Position numbers and translations under genes: made by a program. A stretch of 64,000 nucleotides of DNA, taken from NCBI GenBank assembly GCA_943736015.1, contig OX031063.1, positions 4,321,001-4,385,000 of the forward strand, written 5' to 3'. How positions within the stretch are numbered: position 1 is the stretch's first letter; each line of letters begins with the position of its first letter. Origin of the DNA: Tridacna crocea (Eukaryota; Mollusca; Bivalvia; Cardiida; Cardiidae). This document shows positions 33,401 through 41,601 of the stretch, in pieces. The notes beneath the pieces are model-generated. The model was not told where the DNA came from and searched no databases. It saw only the letters and a list, made by a program, of their open reading frames with translations.

Positions 33401-34290
33401 TGTTTGAACAAATCAGCTCCCTTGACAAAGTGATAGTGAAGCTCTGTATGAATCTTATCAACAGGATGCAAATTTTAATATTTATTTCATACCTCTGGTT
33501 CTGGTTTTGGTGCATTCTGTGGAGGTGGTGGAATATTTGCTCCCATGCTGAAAAAACAAAGCATTGAACTATGTACAATTTATCAACTTAACTCTTTCCC
33601 ACACAATCCCGACTTTTAACGACCCTGAGAAAAAAGCCTTTTGAAAACATTGTGGGAAAGGAGAAAATGCTGGTAACCAGCATTTTCTCCTTTTCCCACA
33701 ATGTTTTCTACCCTTCATAAAACAAATTTTAATTTTTTATTCACATTTTATTTCTAGTCTGCAAATGCTCTAAATTTGGACTAGTCCAAAAAATTGTCGT
33801 TTGGTAAAGAGTTAAATAATGAAGCTGGAATTACACAATGAAGGATTAAGTATTATATGTATATTTCTTGTAATAAGAACTCCCCGGAGCTGTGAAAAAC
33901 ATAGATAGGGAGCCTTTATTTTTGTACCCAATTTGGGAAGCAAACGGTTGGTCCAGTTTTGCATTTCTTTGTGTATTAGTGATTGTTAACTCATTACCAA
34001 GCGACTATATTTTAGGTTTGCCCAAATAGAAAGCAATTAGACGACAAAATAAGAGTGACTGAAAATTTGAAATCAGTTTTGTGAAGGGTAGAAAACAGTT
34101 TGGAAAAAGGAGAAAATCTTCCTATAGTTCATTAGAACTTGGAACTGTCTGGTAAAAGGTTAATTTCCTACCTTTCAAGCCATTCCTTCAGGAATCCCAA
34201 CTCTGGCATGTGAAGAATGCCTGGATTGGACTTGATCATTTGAATAAACATCTTCAACTGGGTGAGTTGTTGCTGTGGTATCCCACTCAT
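21476..34290 (-). CDS. ST13: Hsc70-interacting protein Hip (ST13), 11 coding exons
   Basis: Co-chaperone of Hsc70/Hsp70 in the cytosol. Coding exons: 34290-34172, 33547-33493, 32809-32731, 31380-31243, 31063-30979, 30752-30642, 29856-29754, 28520-28404, 26677-26527, 22738-22665, 21712-21476. All have GT/AG borders and matching phases and give 1269 nt, 422 residues plus stop (human ST13 has 369). Order: N-terminal dimerisation segment ([20 protein letters not shown], ending [14 protein letters not shown]); Pro/Glu linker ([13 protein letters not shown]); three TPR units over exons 4-7 ([48 protein letters not shown]); a charged helix ([18 protein letters not shown]); four FPGGMPGG repeats in exon 9; and the C-terminal DP/STI1 domain ([37 protein letters not shown]). 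An extra tail with six prolines ending FDVD is longer than in mammals. The introns hold over twenty TTAA MITEs; no exon is hit. Confidence 0.97.
21752..21917. mobile_element. Palindromic MITE, AAGAGAGAGTGAT ends
   Basis: Ends AAGAGAGAGTGAT and ATCACTCTCTCTT. Central perfect palindrome built on ATTAGAATCGTCTCGATGAG. Lies in the last intron of ST13. Confidence 0.75.
21937..22167 (-). mobile_element. TTAA MITE in ST13 intron 10
   Basis: Left TTAA mutated to GAAA, right GTGTGGTAAAGAATTAA. Confidence 0.92.
22404..22588 (+). mobile_element. TTAA MITE subfamily B without hairpin, ST13 intron 10
   Basis: Deletion removes the whole palindrome between AAAACATTG and CAACAATG; both ends intact. Confidence 0.9.
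22987..23216 (-). mobile_element. TTAA MITE in ST13 intron 9
   Basis: Both TTAA intact. First hairpin arm carries ATTACGGG. Confidence 0.93.
23287..23415 (+). mobile_element. TTAA MITE fragment, ST13 intron 9
   Basis: Left end AAACCTTTTTCATACAATCC and GTTTGTTGTCTGCGAATGC; core lost. Confidence 0.6.
23425..23648 (-). mobile_element. TTAA MITE in ST13 intron 9
   Basis: Both TTAA ends present; TCTTGATAGGGTCAAAAAC middle block. Confidence 0.9.
23645..23831 (-). mobile_element. TTAA MITE lacking its first 40 bp, shares TTAA with neighbour
   Basis: Starts AAAGCATTTGCAGATGAC. Both hairpin arms carry CCTTG/CAAGG in place of CATTG/CAATG. Confidence 0.85.
23942..24172 (+). mobile_element. TTAA MITE in ST13 intron 9
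   Basis: CCCATTACCACACAGTCC and TGTTTGGTAAAGGGTTAA ends. Confidence 0.94.
24425..24597 (-). mobile_element. tRNA-derived SINE, family S1
   Basis: Minus strand reads GTGAGGTAGAGCATTGG (A-box-like) and AAGTTCAATACC (B-box-like), then the conserved body around CTGCTCCCTGG on the plus strand. Confidence 0.65.
24603..24814 (+). mobile_element. TTAA MITE, diverged, ST13 intron 9
   Basis: Left end absent; hairpin loop TGTTGTTAATCAGCATT; right GTGGAAAAGAGTTAA. Confidence 0.75.
25030..25325 (-). repeat. Dispersed 300-bp repeat, opposite orientation copy
   Basis: CAGACAGGCTGATTCCAG and CAACTGTAGGAGTTTGCGAC mirror the 11.7-kb copy. In an ST13 intron. Confidence 0.65.
25538..25763 (-). mobile_element. 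TTAA MITE in ST13 intron 9
   Basis: TTAATTCTTTACCAAACAAC and GTGTGGAATAGGTTAA ends. Confidence 0.93.
25888..26117 (+). mobile_element. TTAA MITE in ST13 intron 9
   Basis: Left GTAAACCCTTTACAAAAC, right GTTTGGTAAAAAGTTAA. Confidence 0.92.
26145..26301 (+). mobile_element. TTAA MITE fragment, ST13 intron 9
   Basis: Only the right hairpin arm and right end (CCATTGGTAAATGCTTGA) remain. Confidence 0.65.
26325..26405. repeat. GATCAAGATCAGACTGCAC hairpin family copy
   Basis: AAGATCGGACTACACACATA with GAGCCTGATCATCAATC, in an ST13 intron. Confidence 0.45.
26700..27660. other. ST13 intron 8 stretch without recognised repeats
   Basis: AT-rich intronic DNA, no clear repeat or exon. Confidence 0.5.
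27664..27825. mobile_element. Second copy of the AAGAGAGAGTGAT palindromic MITE
   Basis: Shares GAGACGATTCTAATGAGTAT and the ATCACTCTCTCTTATCT end with 21752-21917. Left arm diverged. In an ST13 intron. Confidence 0.65.
27864..28092 (-). mobile_element. TTAA MITE in ST13 intron 8
   Basis: Both TTAA intact, perfect 30-bp hairpin. Confidence 0.95.
28195..28282. repeat. GATCAAGATCAGACTGCAC hairpin family copy
   Basis: TAGATCAAGATCAGACGAAA pairs with TTCAGTCTGATCTTAGATC, closing in ACACCATCC. In an ST13 intron. Confidence 0.65.
28599..28829 (-). mobile_element. TTAA MITE in ST13 intron 7
   Basis: Left TTAG, right GTAAAGAGTTTAA; abuts the next copy. Confidence 0.93.
28826..29034 (-). mobile_element. 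TTAA MITE, diverged, stacked on the preceding copy
   Basis: ACTCTTTACTAAACGATAAA left; right end decayed to GTAGTACAGGG. Confidence 0.8.
29145..29355 (-). mobile_element. SINE S2, diverged, with G homopolymer inside
   Basis: CAGTGCCCCTATGCAC, CTTCTAATACCAGTACTG and head remnant CCAACCACCAGGTCACG. Confidence 0.55.
29274..29289 (+). repeat. G homopolymer
   Basis: About 16 G inside a SINE-like copy. Confidence 0.9.
29470..29665 (-). mobile_element. tRNA-derived SINE, family S1
   Basis: B-box GAGTTCGATACC on the minus strand; body TCTCTTGATTCTGCTTCCTG on plus. In an ST13 intron. Confidence 0.7.
30025..30248 (+). mobile_element. TTAA MITE in ST13 intron 6
   Basis: Left TGAACCCTTTACCACAC, right GTTTGGTAAAGAGTTAA. 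Hairpin arms GCAGG / CCTAC. Confidence 0.92.
30345..30580. mobile_element. CTCGGATYAGCCTG foldback MITE, diverged copy
   Basis: AAAAGGGGCATTTGGACA left end and GCCCCTTCTTGTG right end with AGTGCTGTCTGGGATCAG inside. In an ST13 intron. Confidence 0.65.
31426..31653 (-). mobile_element. TTAA MITE in ST13 intron 3
   Basis: Left TTACTCTTTCCCACAC, right GTGTGGTAAATAGTTAA; 46 nt from exon 4. Confidence 0.93.
31732..31905 (+). mobile_element. Decayed TTAA MITE, ST13 intron 3
   Basis: CATTACAAAACAATCCC and GTGAAAAGGGCGGAGAGCAG recognisable. Confidence 0.5.
32135..32285 (-). mobile_element. SINE S1, head truncated
   Basis: Body CTCTGGATTCTGCTTCCTGG and ACCAGTACTTAAGTCACATG; tRNA-like head mostly lost. 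Confidence 0.6.
32300..32445 (-). mobile_element. TTAA MITE right part, with a tandem TTTTTCTTCCTTAAAACTTA pair
   Basis: Hairpin loop TGCTGGTCACCAGCA, right end TTTGGTAAGGAGTTAA. Confidence 0.75.
32519..32710 (+). mobile_element. TTAA MITE, hairpin eroded, adjoining ST13 exon 3
   Basis: Left GTAACCCTTTACCAAC, right GTTGTTTGGTATAGAT; ends about 20 nt from the exon 3 donor. Confidence 0.75.
33019..33250 (+). mobile_element. TTAA MITE in ST13 intron 2
   Basis: TTAAATCTTTATCAAATAAT and CATTTGGTAAACAGTTAA ends. Confidence 0.9.
33598..33815 (+). mobile_element. TTAA MITE in ST13 intron 1
   Basis: TTAACTCTTTCCCACAC and GTTTGGTAAAGAGTTAA. Same intron position and orientation as 52020-52239 in the duplicate. 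Confidence 0.94.
33986..34163 (-). mobile_element. TTAA MITE, deleted, abutting the ST13 exon 1 donor
   Basis: Hairpin deleted after GGAGAAAAT. Right end CTGGTAAAAGGTTAA is 8 nt from exon 1. Counterpart at 53.6 kb. Confidence 0.88.
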
Positions 34291-34320
34291 CTTGAATTAG
34301 CTATCAGTGTGACCTCTTTC
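34291..34320 (-). other. ST13: ST13 5' UTR segment of exon 1
   Basis: The sequence TACCTTCCAG at 34321-34330 (read on the minus strand) is a splice acceptor 30 nt before the ATG, so ST13 has an upstream untranslated exon. The same acceptor (CTTTCCAG) and leader are kept in the duplicate at 53757-53786. A possible non-coding first exon ends with donor GTAAACAC at about 35058; its start cannot be placed. Confidence 0.6.
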
Positions 34321-34349
34321 CTGGAAGGTACAGCAAACATTATCTACAT

Positions 34350-34432
34350 GTATCAGAGGTGAAAGGCAAAAAGTTACCAAAGAGAACATTCTCTTTGGTA
34401 ACGTTTTGCTTTTCTCCGCTGATATTATTGAT
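34350..34432. repeat. Long hairpin in the ST13 5' intron
   Basis: AAAAGTTACCAAAGAGAA pairs with TTCTCTTTGGTAACGTTTT, with extended partial pairing outward to TATCAG and CTGATA. Confidence 0.7.
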
Positions 34433-34576
34433 ATAAATTGACCTGAAATTGACCTTTATGCAAAGAATAATTAAAACATGAATATTTAAATCATCGGGTA
34501 TAGTCGGACCCTACAGAAATTCTGTTAACAGTAAATGTCGGGTTTGACCCTTACTGTGCTATAGCCAAATGAAGAG

Positions 34577-34640
34577 GCTTTTGCGGATGGCATAGATCAA
34601 GATCAGGCTGCACAGAAAGTGCATATTAGGTCAGAGTCAC
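34577..34640. repeat. GATCAAGATCAGACTGCAC hairpin fragment
   Basis: CATAGATCAAGATCAGGCTG left arm kept, right arm decayed. Confidence 0.45.
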
Positions 34641-34691
34641 TTGCCACCTATTATCAATTTAAACCAACAAAATAATTTTCATTTTAGATAT

Positions 34692-34896
34692 TCTAATCCT
34701 TTCCCATACGACAAATTTTGGACTCTTCCAAACCAAAAGTGTTTGCAAACGACAATTTCATGTTTGGAAAAAATGGCAAAAAATTCTCAAAAGGGGTAGA
34801 AAACACTGTGGGAAAAGAAGAAATTGCTCGTTACGAGCAATTTCTTCTTTTCCCGCAGTGATTTCGAAAGATTTTTACTGCAGACTCGTTCACAGT
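34692..34896 (-). mobile_element. TTAA MITE subfamily D (ATTGCTCG core)
   Basis: ATTGCTCGTTACGAGCAAT core with AAGAAGAA arms; TTTTGGACTCTTCCAAACC left block. Confidence 0.8.
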
Positions 34897-35427
34897 CACA
34901 TGCACGGTGACATGGACAACAAGGCTTCAAAATATTTTTGAATTTATACTTTGGCAATACAGTTTAAGACACAAGAAACGTACTTTGATTTAACTGAGTT
35001 AAAATGATTGCAATGCAACAGAAATTATGATATGACAACGAAGTGAAAGGTGTTTACCTTCAAGATATGTTGTTCTCTACAACACAACGTAGAATTTTCT
35101 ATGGCCTTCACCTTGTTCCAGCATCGCTTACATCTTATATAATACCAAATTAATAAAAAAAAAACAATCGTATTCCGAGTATAACTGTAACAACAATATT
35201 TGAATTGATATATGTTTGCATTCGACTCATTTCATTCACAATAAACTAAATTGGCTGATTACATTCAAATTATTATTTAAAAAGTCATCAAATTGTATAT
35301 AGTTTAAGCGGCCAAGCGTAATTACCGGAATGTAATAAAATGCGGGGCCTAATCATCAGATTGTAACAAAATGTAACGAAATATTGATGTCTAATTACTG
35401 GAATGGGCAATAACGAAATGCAATGTT

Positions 35428-35645
35428 TTAACTTTTTATCAAACAACAACTTCTTAGACTTTTCCAAATGGGGAGCATATTCTGAAGACAAACAAATGGC
35501 GGAATTTTTTCCCATAGCGTAGAAAACATTGTCGGAAAAGGGGAAAATGTTTGGGGCAACCAGAATTTTCTCCTGCTCCCACTATGTTTTAAAAAGCATT
35601 TCCCCTTTTTCCAGGGGTTGTTATAATCTGCGATTGTTTGGTTAA
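35428..35645 (-). mobile_element. TTAA MITE, first of a stacked trio
   Basis: Ends TTGTTTGGTTAA, sharing 35642-35645 with the next copy. Confidence 0.85.
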
Positions 35646-35870
35646 CCCTTTACTCCATAGATACTCATTTCTATGCATTACTTGTAGGAGCCTTTGGAAA
35701 ACATTGTGACAAAAGGTGAAATTGCTCGTCACAAGCAATTTCACCTTTTGTCACAATGTTTTCTATGCTATCAAAAGGTGTCGTATATAAATAAAAAACG
35801 GCTTCATCCTTGCAGTTATTTAGGGTCAATTTAATATACCATAGAAATGCCTTATGGGGTAAAGGGTTAA
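35642..35870 (+). mobile_element. TTAA MITE subfamily B, middle of a stacked trio
   Basis: Both arms carry GTGAC/GTCAC instead of the usual GTGGC/GCCAC, a symmetric change. Confidence 0.95.
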
Positions 35871-36095
35871 CTCATTACCACACGACAAAATTTTAGACAG
35901 GTTCAAATTGAAAGCATTTGCAGACGACAAAATACAAGTGACTGAAAAATTAAAATTTGTTCTCGTAAGGGTAGAAAACACTGTGGGAAAAGGAGAAAAT
36001 GCTGGTTACCAGCATTTTCTCCTTTTCCCACAGTGTTTTCAAAAGACTTCTTTCTCAGGAGTATCCAAAGTACGGATTGTGTGGTAATGGGTTCA
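35867..36095 (-). mobile_element. TTAA MITE, third of a stacked trio
   Basis: Arms carry CACTG/CAGTG symmetrically; right end TTCA. Confidence 0.94.
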
Positions 36096-36100
36096 GGGCT

Positions 36101-36311
36101 TTAGCTCTTTACAAAAGGACAAAATTTTGGTCTCGCCCAAACTGAAAGCATTTGCAGATGACAAAATAAATGTACCTCATGGGATGATCTCTGTCTTTGA
36201 TATGGTAGAAAAATTGTGTGCTGTATACCAGCATTTCCTATTTTTTCATTGTTCTCAAAAATTTTCTTCTTCAGGGTCTTTAAAACTCGGAATGGTGGGG
36301 TAAAGAGTTGA
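36101..36311 (-). mobile_element. TTAA MITE, hairpin eroded
   Basis: TTAGCTCTTTACAAAAGGAC left, GGGGTAAAGAGTTGA right. Confidence 0.8.
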
Positions 36312-36388
36312 AAATGTACTTGAGTATCTCAGTATTTGTCAATACTGAGTTGACAGATAAAAAAAAAAAGAAATCTCTACAAGTGACC

Positions 36389-36591
36389 TTATCCCATTAC
36401 CCTACTTTTGATGCCCCTGAGAAAGAAGCCTGAGAAAGAAGCCTTTTGAAAACACTCTGGGAAAAGCATTTTCTCCTTTTCCCAGTGTTTTCTACCCTTC
36501 CCGGAACAATTTCCATTTTTCAGTCACCTTTGTCGTCTGCAAATGCTTTCAGTTTGGACCAGTTTAAATTTTTCTCGTGTGGTAAAGAGTT
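36389..36591 (+). mobile_element. TTAA MITE with shortened hairpin
   Basis: Hairpin reduced to CTGGGAAAAGCATTTTCTCC; GAGAAAGAAGCC duplicated in tandem. Confidence 0.82.
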
Positions 36592-36700
36592 ACCTAGTGT
36601 GCAATTCCATCCCAAGAAAACCCACAAGCTTCAAGTTGAAAGTTCCTCCCAGTTCCTGCAACAATGGAAAGGCAAAGTATAACTTGATTCTGCCAGGGCG

Positions 36701-36703
36701 GTG

Positions 36704-36737
<34 letters not shown>

Positions 36738-36738
36738 A
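36701..36738 (+). repeat. (GT)n microsatellite
   Basis: Near-perfect GT dinucleotide run with one C interruption. Confidence 0.95.
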
Positions 36739-36824
36739 GGGTGGGTTTGTAGGGGCAGTAAAGATGCTTACAGGGTTATAACTCACAAAAATATTTGATA
36801 GGGACTGTATGGTGTTTAATGTCA

Positions 36825-37092
36825 TTTTCAACATCATTTCAGATATATCACGGCGGCCAGTGCACCTATCCATGCTTTCCTGGAGTTTCTGTTACCAGTA
36901 CTCTGAACAATATTCTTTCCAAGCCACTGGCTGCTTTCCCACATAACCAGTGTCAAACCAATCATTAGCAGTGAGAGTGAAATGAATCTTGTAGCAATGA
37001 CTATCATCAATCTTCAGAAAGAAATTGGCCGAGCTGGGATCAAACTCACGACCCCCTATTCTCAAGTCCTGTACGCTACCGGGGGTCTTCAG
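36825..37092 (-). mobile_element. tRNA-derived SINE, family S2
   Basis: Minus strand GGTAGCGTACAGGACTTGAG and GTGAGTTTGATCCC, body CGGCCAGTGCACCTATCC. Confidence 0.7.
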
Positions 37093-37192
37093 GTTTTGAA
37101 GATCACAAAGTAGAACTAAATAGAATTAAATAGAAAAATTAAATAAGTTGGATAAGTTGGCAAGTTGATTCATCCCAGTCAGTAACAGGTAA

Positions 37193-37280
37193 AAAGGCTA
37201 TCGCCTTTTGTAGACGGCATAGATTATTTGGGCAAAGAATATGGATTCTGATCTTGGGTCTACATCATCCATTTAATTAG
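37193..37280. repeat. GATCAAGATCAGACTGCAC hairpin family copy
   Basis: Right arm ATTCTGATCTTGGGTCTACA and closing CATCCATT kept. Confidence 0.45.
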
Positions 37281-37438
37281 TCAACCTTATGAAATGAAAA
37301 TTCTGATGTTCAGTGCATTTTTTTGTTAGCTGTCCAAAATTGTGAAGTTTTAAATATGGCACTTAAAAGAGTTATGTTATAATTGTTTTGTCATTTGATG
37401 ATGAAACGGACATCTCGGTAAGCAGAGTAAATTTGGGT

Positions 37439-37662
37439 TTAACTCTTTATCACACAATCCCAACTTTTAACGAACCTGAGAAAGAAAGCCTCTGAAAACA
37501 TTCTGGGAAAAGGAGAAAATGATGATAACCAGCATTTTCTCCTTTTCCTACAATGTTTTCTACCCTTTCCAAATCAAATTTCAATTTTTCATTCACATTT
37601 GTCGTCTGCAAATGCTTTCAATTTGGACTGGTCAAAAATTTTGTCATTTGGTAAAGAGTTAA
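37439..37662 (+). mobile_element. TTAA MITE, first of a stacked trio
   Basis: Ends GTAAAGAGTTAA shared with the next. Confidence 0.94.
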
Positions 37663-37886
37663 CTCTTTACCACTTAAACAGAATGATAGATTTGTCCAAC
37701 TTGAAAGAATTGGGTTACAATATTTCAATTGTGGCTCAAGTGATGCCATCTGTCTGTTGGTTGGGTAGAAAACATTGTTGGAAATGGAGAAAATGCTGGT
37801 AACTAGGATTTTTTCCTTTTTCCACAATGGTTTGAAAAGGCTTCTCCATCAGGGTCATTAATACTTGGCATCATGTGAACAATTAA
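37659..37886 (-). mobile_element. TTAA MITE, middle of a stacked trio
   Basis: Diverged: CATTGTTGGAAATGGAG arm. TTAA at both junctions. Confidence 0.85.
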
Positions 37887-38107
37887 CTTTACCACACAAT
37901 GCTGACTTTTGATGACACTGAGAAAGAAGCCTTTAGAAAGCATTGTGGGAAAAGGAGAAAATGCTGGTAATCAGCATTTTCTCCCTTTTCCACAATGTCT
38001 CTGCCCTTCACAAAACAAATTTCAAATTTTCAGTCACTTTTATTTTGTCGTCTGCAAATACTTTAAATTTGGACAAACCTTAAATTTTGTCATTTGGTAA
38101 TGAGTTA
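37883..38107 (+). mobile_element. TTAA MITE, third of a stacked trio
   Basis: TTAACTTTACCACACAATGC left, CATTTGGTAATGAGTTAA right. Confidence 0.93.
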
Positions 38108-38539
38108 AAGAGTAAAGTTTTAGTTTTTCAGTATATCCTATGTAATGTATACTCAATAGAGAAATCTAATCAATACAATTTTTCATACTAAATTTTTCAT
38201 TCTCACAATGCTTGTCAACTAATGGTCTGAAAATCATAGGAATAGGAGCAAACACTTGTAAGAAGGAACAGTCTTCTTTTCCTGCAATAGTTTCAAAAGC
38301 TTTCACTGCACTTCCATATCAAGAGGGCCACTGACTAATAAGTAAAAACGCAAAACAACAATATTTGGCCAATTGGTTTTAAAATAGTTAACATACAAAA
38401 TTTTCTATTCAATAACCCATGAGAAAGTTATGGCCCAAGGGTAAAGCCATCACTGACCACAGAGCTATAATTACTTGCATTTTGGTAGTGGTCAACATGG
38501 TAAACAAATAAAGGTCAAGAAGTATGATTATGATAAGAT

Positions 38540-38632
38540 CTTTTATTTCAGCCACAAATGAATAGTTATTATCTGCAAATGCTTTTAATTTGGCAAAGTC
38601 TATATATAATTTTGTCATTTGGTAAAGTTGTA
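38540..38632 (+). mobile_element. TTAA MITE right-end fragment
   Basis: TTATCTGCAAATGCTTTTAA and TCATTTGGTAAAG. Confidence 0.55.
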
Positions 38633-38865
38633 AGTTATTATGTGAAAACTCAAGTCAATATGGACATCTTTTTTTTTGTTCGAGGGAGGGGGAGGGAGGG
38701 AGATGGATTATTTGATAATAATTACTGAAACAGTCAAGTCAGGAACATTGAAATAATTTTATATTGCAAGTTTCACATCTGTCTCAATCATTTACAAGAA
38801 TATGCCATTACAACAATTATTCCACCAACAAGACTTCTACAAAACAATGTACAAACAACAGTCAT

Positions 38866-39026
38866 TACCTCATTACCAAACAATTCTAATTTTTAATGAT
38901 CCAGAAAGAAGCCTTTTGAAAACATTGTGGGTAATGGAGAAAATGCTGGTTACCAGCATTTTCTTCTTTATCCACAATGTTTTCCATCCCTTCATTGACA
39001 AAATCCATCACTGAAGCCATATTTAA
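38866..39026 (+). mobile_element. TTAA MITE, right part missing, abuts next copy
   Basis: CATTACCTCATTACCAAAC left, hairpin complete. Confidence 0.75.
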
Positions 39027-39252
39027 CCCATTACCACACAATCCCCACTTTTACAACCCTAACAAAAGAGGCCTTTTGAAAACATTGTGGGAAAAGGAGA
39101 AAAATGCTGGTGACTAGCATTTTCTCCTTTTCCTTAAATTTTTTCTACCCTTCCCAAATCAAATTTCAGTTCTTGATTCACACTTATTTTGTCATCTGCA
39201 ATTGCTTTCAATTTGGACTAGTCTATAATTCTGTTGTTTGGTAAACACTTAA
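39023..39252 (+). mobile_element. TTAA MITE, complete
   Basis: TTAACCCATTACCACAC and GTTTGGTAAACACTTAA ends. Confidence 0.94.
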
Positions 39253-39316
39253 ATTGTCATCTGCAGATGCTTTCAATTTGGAAAAGTCTACAGTTTTTCC
39301 AGAGGTTAAGAGTTAA
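39249..39316 (+). mobile_element. TTAA MITE right-end stub between two TTAA
   Basis: 65 bp: GTCATCTGCAGATGCTTTC through AGGTTAAGAGTTAA. Confidence 0.65.
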
Positions 39317-39480
39317 CCTTTTCCCAAACAATCCCTGGTTTTTACAATGCTTGGAATGAAGGCTTCTGAAAACACTGTAGGAAAAGGAGAAAATGCTTGT
39401 ATTCAGCATTTTCTCCTTTTCCTACAAGGTTTTCTATCCTTTCAGAGACAAATCTCATAAATGGAGACTTTTAATTTTTT
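39313..39480 (+). mobile_element. TTAA MITE subfamily C, right end lost
   Basis: TTAACCTTTTCCCAAAC left. Both hairpin arms carry GTAGG/CCTAC symmetrically. Confidence 0.82.
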
Positions 39481-39696
39481 GTCCATACACATTACTAACT
39501 GAGCTACCAGGGCTCGGCAAAATACAGTTGAAAAAGCATTAAATACCATTCAAACAATGAAACAACTAAACTTAGTTGACTGGCATACAGATAAAGGCAA
39601 AGGAAGGGAGACTACTGCCTTACAAACACATCAAACATAATGTGGAAAATAGCAGTTGTTGTTCAAGCATTTACTCTTTCCTTCACATTGTTTTTC

Positions 39697-40195
39697 AGGG
39701 TGACAGATGTTTCAGTAACAGACGAGTTCGGTGACATAGACTTATTGAGTAAATTGATTGGATGTTTCGGTAACGACGCAATTATATTGTGTTTATGTTC
39801 GGTGACATTCTTTACACATAATACATACCTTTACTTTGTCTAAACCTTTTACTTTTGCACTTTTCACCCATTTATCCTTGATAGACAGGTTCAAACCTTT
39901 TATTTTTTCCACTTTCCCTTTTTTGCTTGATAGATAGGCATTCCACATGGTCAATACATACAGCATGGAATGAGGTACATAACCAAAAAAAAAAAAAAAA
40001 AATTATGGAACATGGTGGGAATTACAAAGTAAGTCTTAAAATAATGAAGGTTTGAACAAAATAAAGCCATGCATTGGGTGTAAAGAATGCCACGATACAT
40101 AAGCACTCTATAATTGTGTTGTTACCGAAACATCCAATCTATTTACTCTACATGTCTATGTTACCAAACTCATCTCACCGAAATATCCGTAAATC
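39697..40195. mobile_element. Foldback element with arms of about 120 bp
   Basis: Arms 39697-39835 and 40077-40195 are inverted copies sharing GATTGGATGTTTCGGTAAC and GCATTCTTTACAC-like ends. The loop holds an A homopolymer at about 39985. No target duplication identified. Confidence 0.7.
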
Positions 40196-40313
40196 TTTTT
40201 TCAAAGCTTTAAACTGTAGGAAATTGTGAGCAATTTCCAGCTTTTGCCATAGTCTTTTAAGAAACAGAACAGCTGCACTGTGGGAAATAAAAGTCTACAG
40301 AAAAGGAAGATCT

Positions 40314-40445
40314 AGTCCCTTGCCATACTATCCTGACTTTCAACGATTCTGATAAAGAAGGCGCTAGAAAACACATAGTGTTTTCTACCCTTCAAAAATC
40401 AGATTTCAAAATTTTTGCCAGTTTAAGCTTTGGCTAGCTTTCATC
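40314..40445 (+). mobile_element. TTAA MITE remnant, hairpin reduced
   Basis: CCTTGCCATACTATCCTGAC and GAAAACACATAGTGTTTTC. Confidence 0.6.
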
Positions 40446-40509
40446 TCCATTCTTTTGTAATGACTATAGTGCTGGGCCAAACTCATCATTCCTTCTATTA
40501 TCATTGAAG

Positions 40510-40743
40510 ACTCCACCCTTTTATCACACAATGCTGCCTCTTAAATTAATAACAGCCCTGGGATGAAAGCTTTTGAAAACATTGCTGGAAACGGAGAAAA
40601 TGCTGGTAACCAGTATTTTCTTATTATCAAACGATGTTTCCTCACCATTCCATCACACATTTTAATTTTTTAGTCACATTTGTCTCCTGTAAATGCTTTC
40701 ATACTAGACAAGTCTAAAATTTTGTTGTTTGGTCAAGAGTGAA
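40510..40743 (+). mobile_element. TTAA MITE, diverged
   Basis: CCACCCTTTTATCACACAAT left, TGTTTGGTCAAGAGTGAA right. Confidence 0.8.
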
Positions 40744-40834
40744 ACATACATCTTTACTCCTTTTCATCTAGTTTTTTAAACGTTTTTTCTTTATTCTATG
40801 AAAATTTAATAACTTGTATCTTCATGCCAAATGA

Positions 40835-40844
40835 GTGTAGGATA

Positions 40845-40879
<35 letters not shown>

Positions 40880-41100
40880 ACAAACCCCCCCCAGGACAAA
40901 ACCCCCATGGACAAAACCCCCATAGGATAAAACCCCAGTAAAACGATTTTAAAATGTTCAATTATGTAAAAATAATAATTAGCATATTTTTAAAACCATG
41001 GGGGTTTTGTCCACTTTTGAGTTAAGAGTATGGGGGTTTTGTCCTAGGGAGGTTTTATCCATGGGGCTTTTATCCTAGAGGGTTTTTGTCCGTACCCCAT
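40835..41100. repeat. Foldback with GGACAAAACCCCC tandem arms and C homopolymer
   Basis: About 31 consecutive C (40847-40877), then CAGGACAAAACCCCCATGG units, an AT-rich spacer (40935-41005), and the reverse complement units (GGGGGTTTTGTCC) to 41095. The homopolymer length is unreliable. Confidence 0.8.
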
Positions 41101-41369
41101 GCCAAAAATTAATATTGCCCCTGATGGTTGTAAGGTTGCACAGATTACGGCAGATAGAAAATGCATTTCGATGTATTTTGGCTAGCCATAGATATACATG
41201 TACAAGTAACAACGACAGTTTTTAGATTAAATCTAAGACAAATCCCTACAGTTTCTTAATTTCAAACACCTTATATTGATTTTTAATCTACACTTACACA
41301 GCTGACTAGATCATAACACAGTCAAGTTTAAACAGCATTTGTTTACTCCCTGGCTGTAAAAATGTCGCT

Positions 41370-41601
41370 TTAACTCTTTACCACACAACAAAATTTTGGA
41401 CTTGTCCAAATTGAAACAATTTGCAAACAACAAAATAAATGCGAATCAAAAATTGAAAAAAATTGATTTGGAAAGGGTAGAAAACATTGTGGGAAAAGGA
41501 GAAAATGCTGGTTACCAGCATTTTCTCCTTTCCCCACAATGTTTTCAAAGGCTTTCTTTCTCAGGGTCGTTAAAAGTCGGGATTGTGTGGTAAAGAGTTA
41601 A
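41370..41601 (-). mobile_element. TTAA MITE, complete
   Basis: TTAACTCTTTACCACAC and GTGTGGTAAAGAGTTAA ends. Confidence 0.95.
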
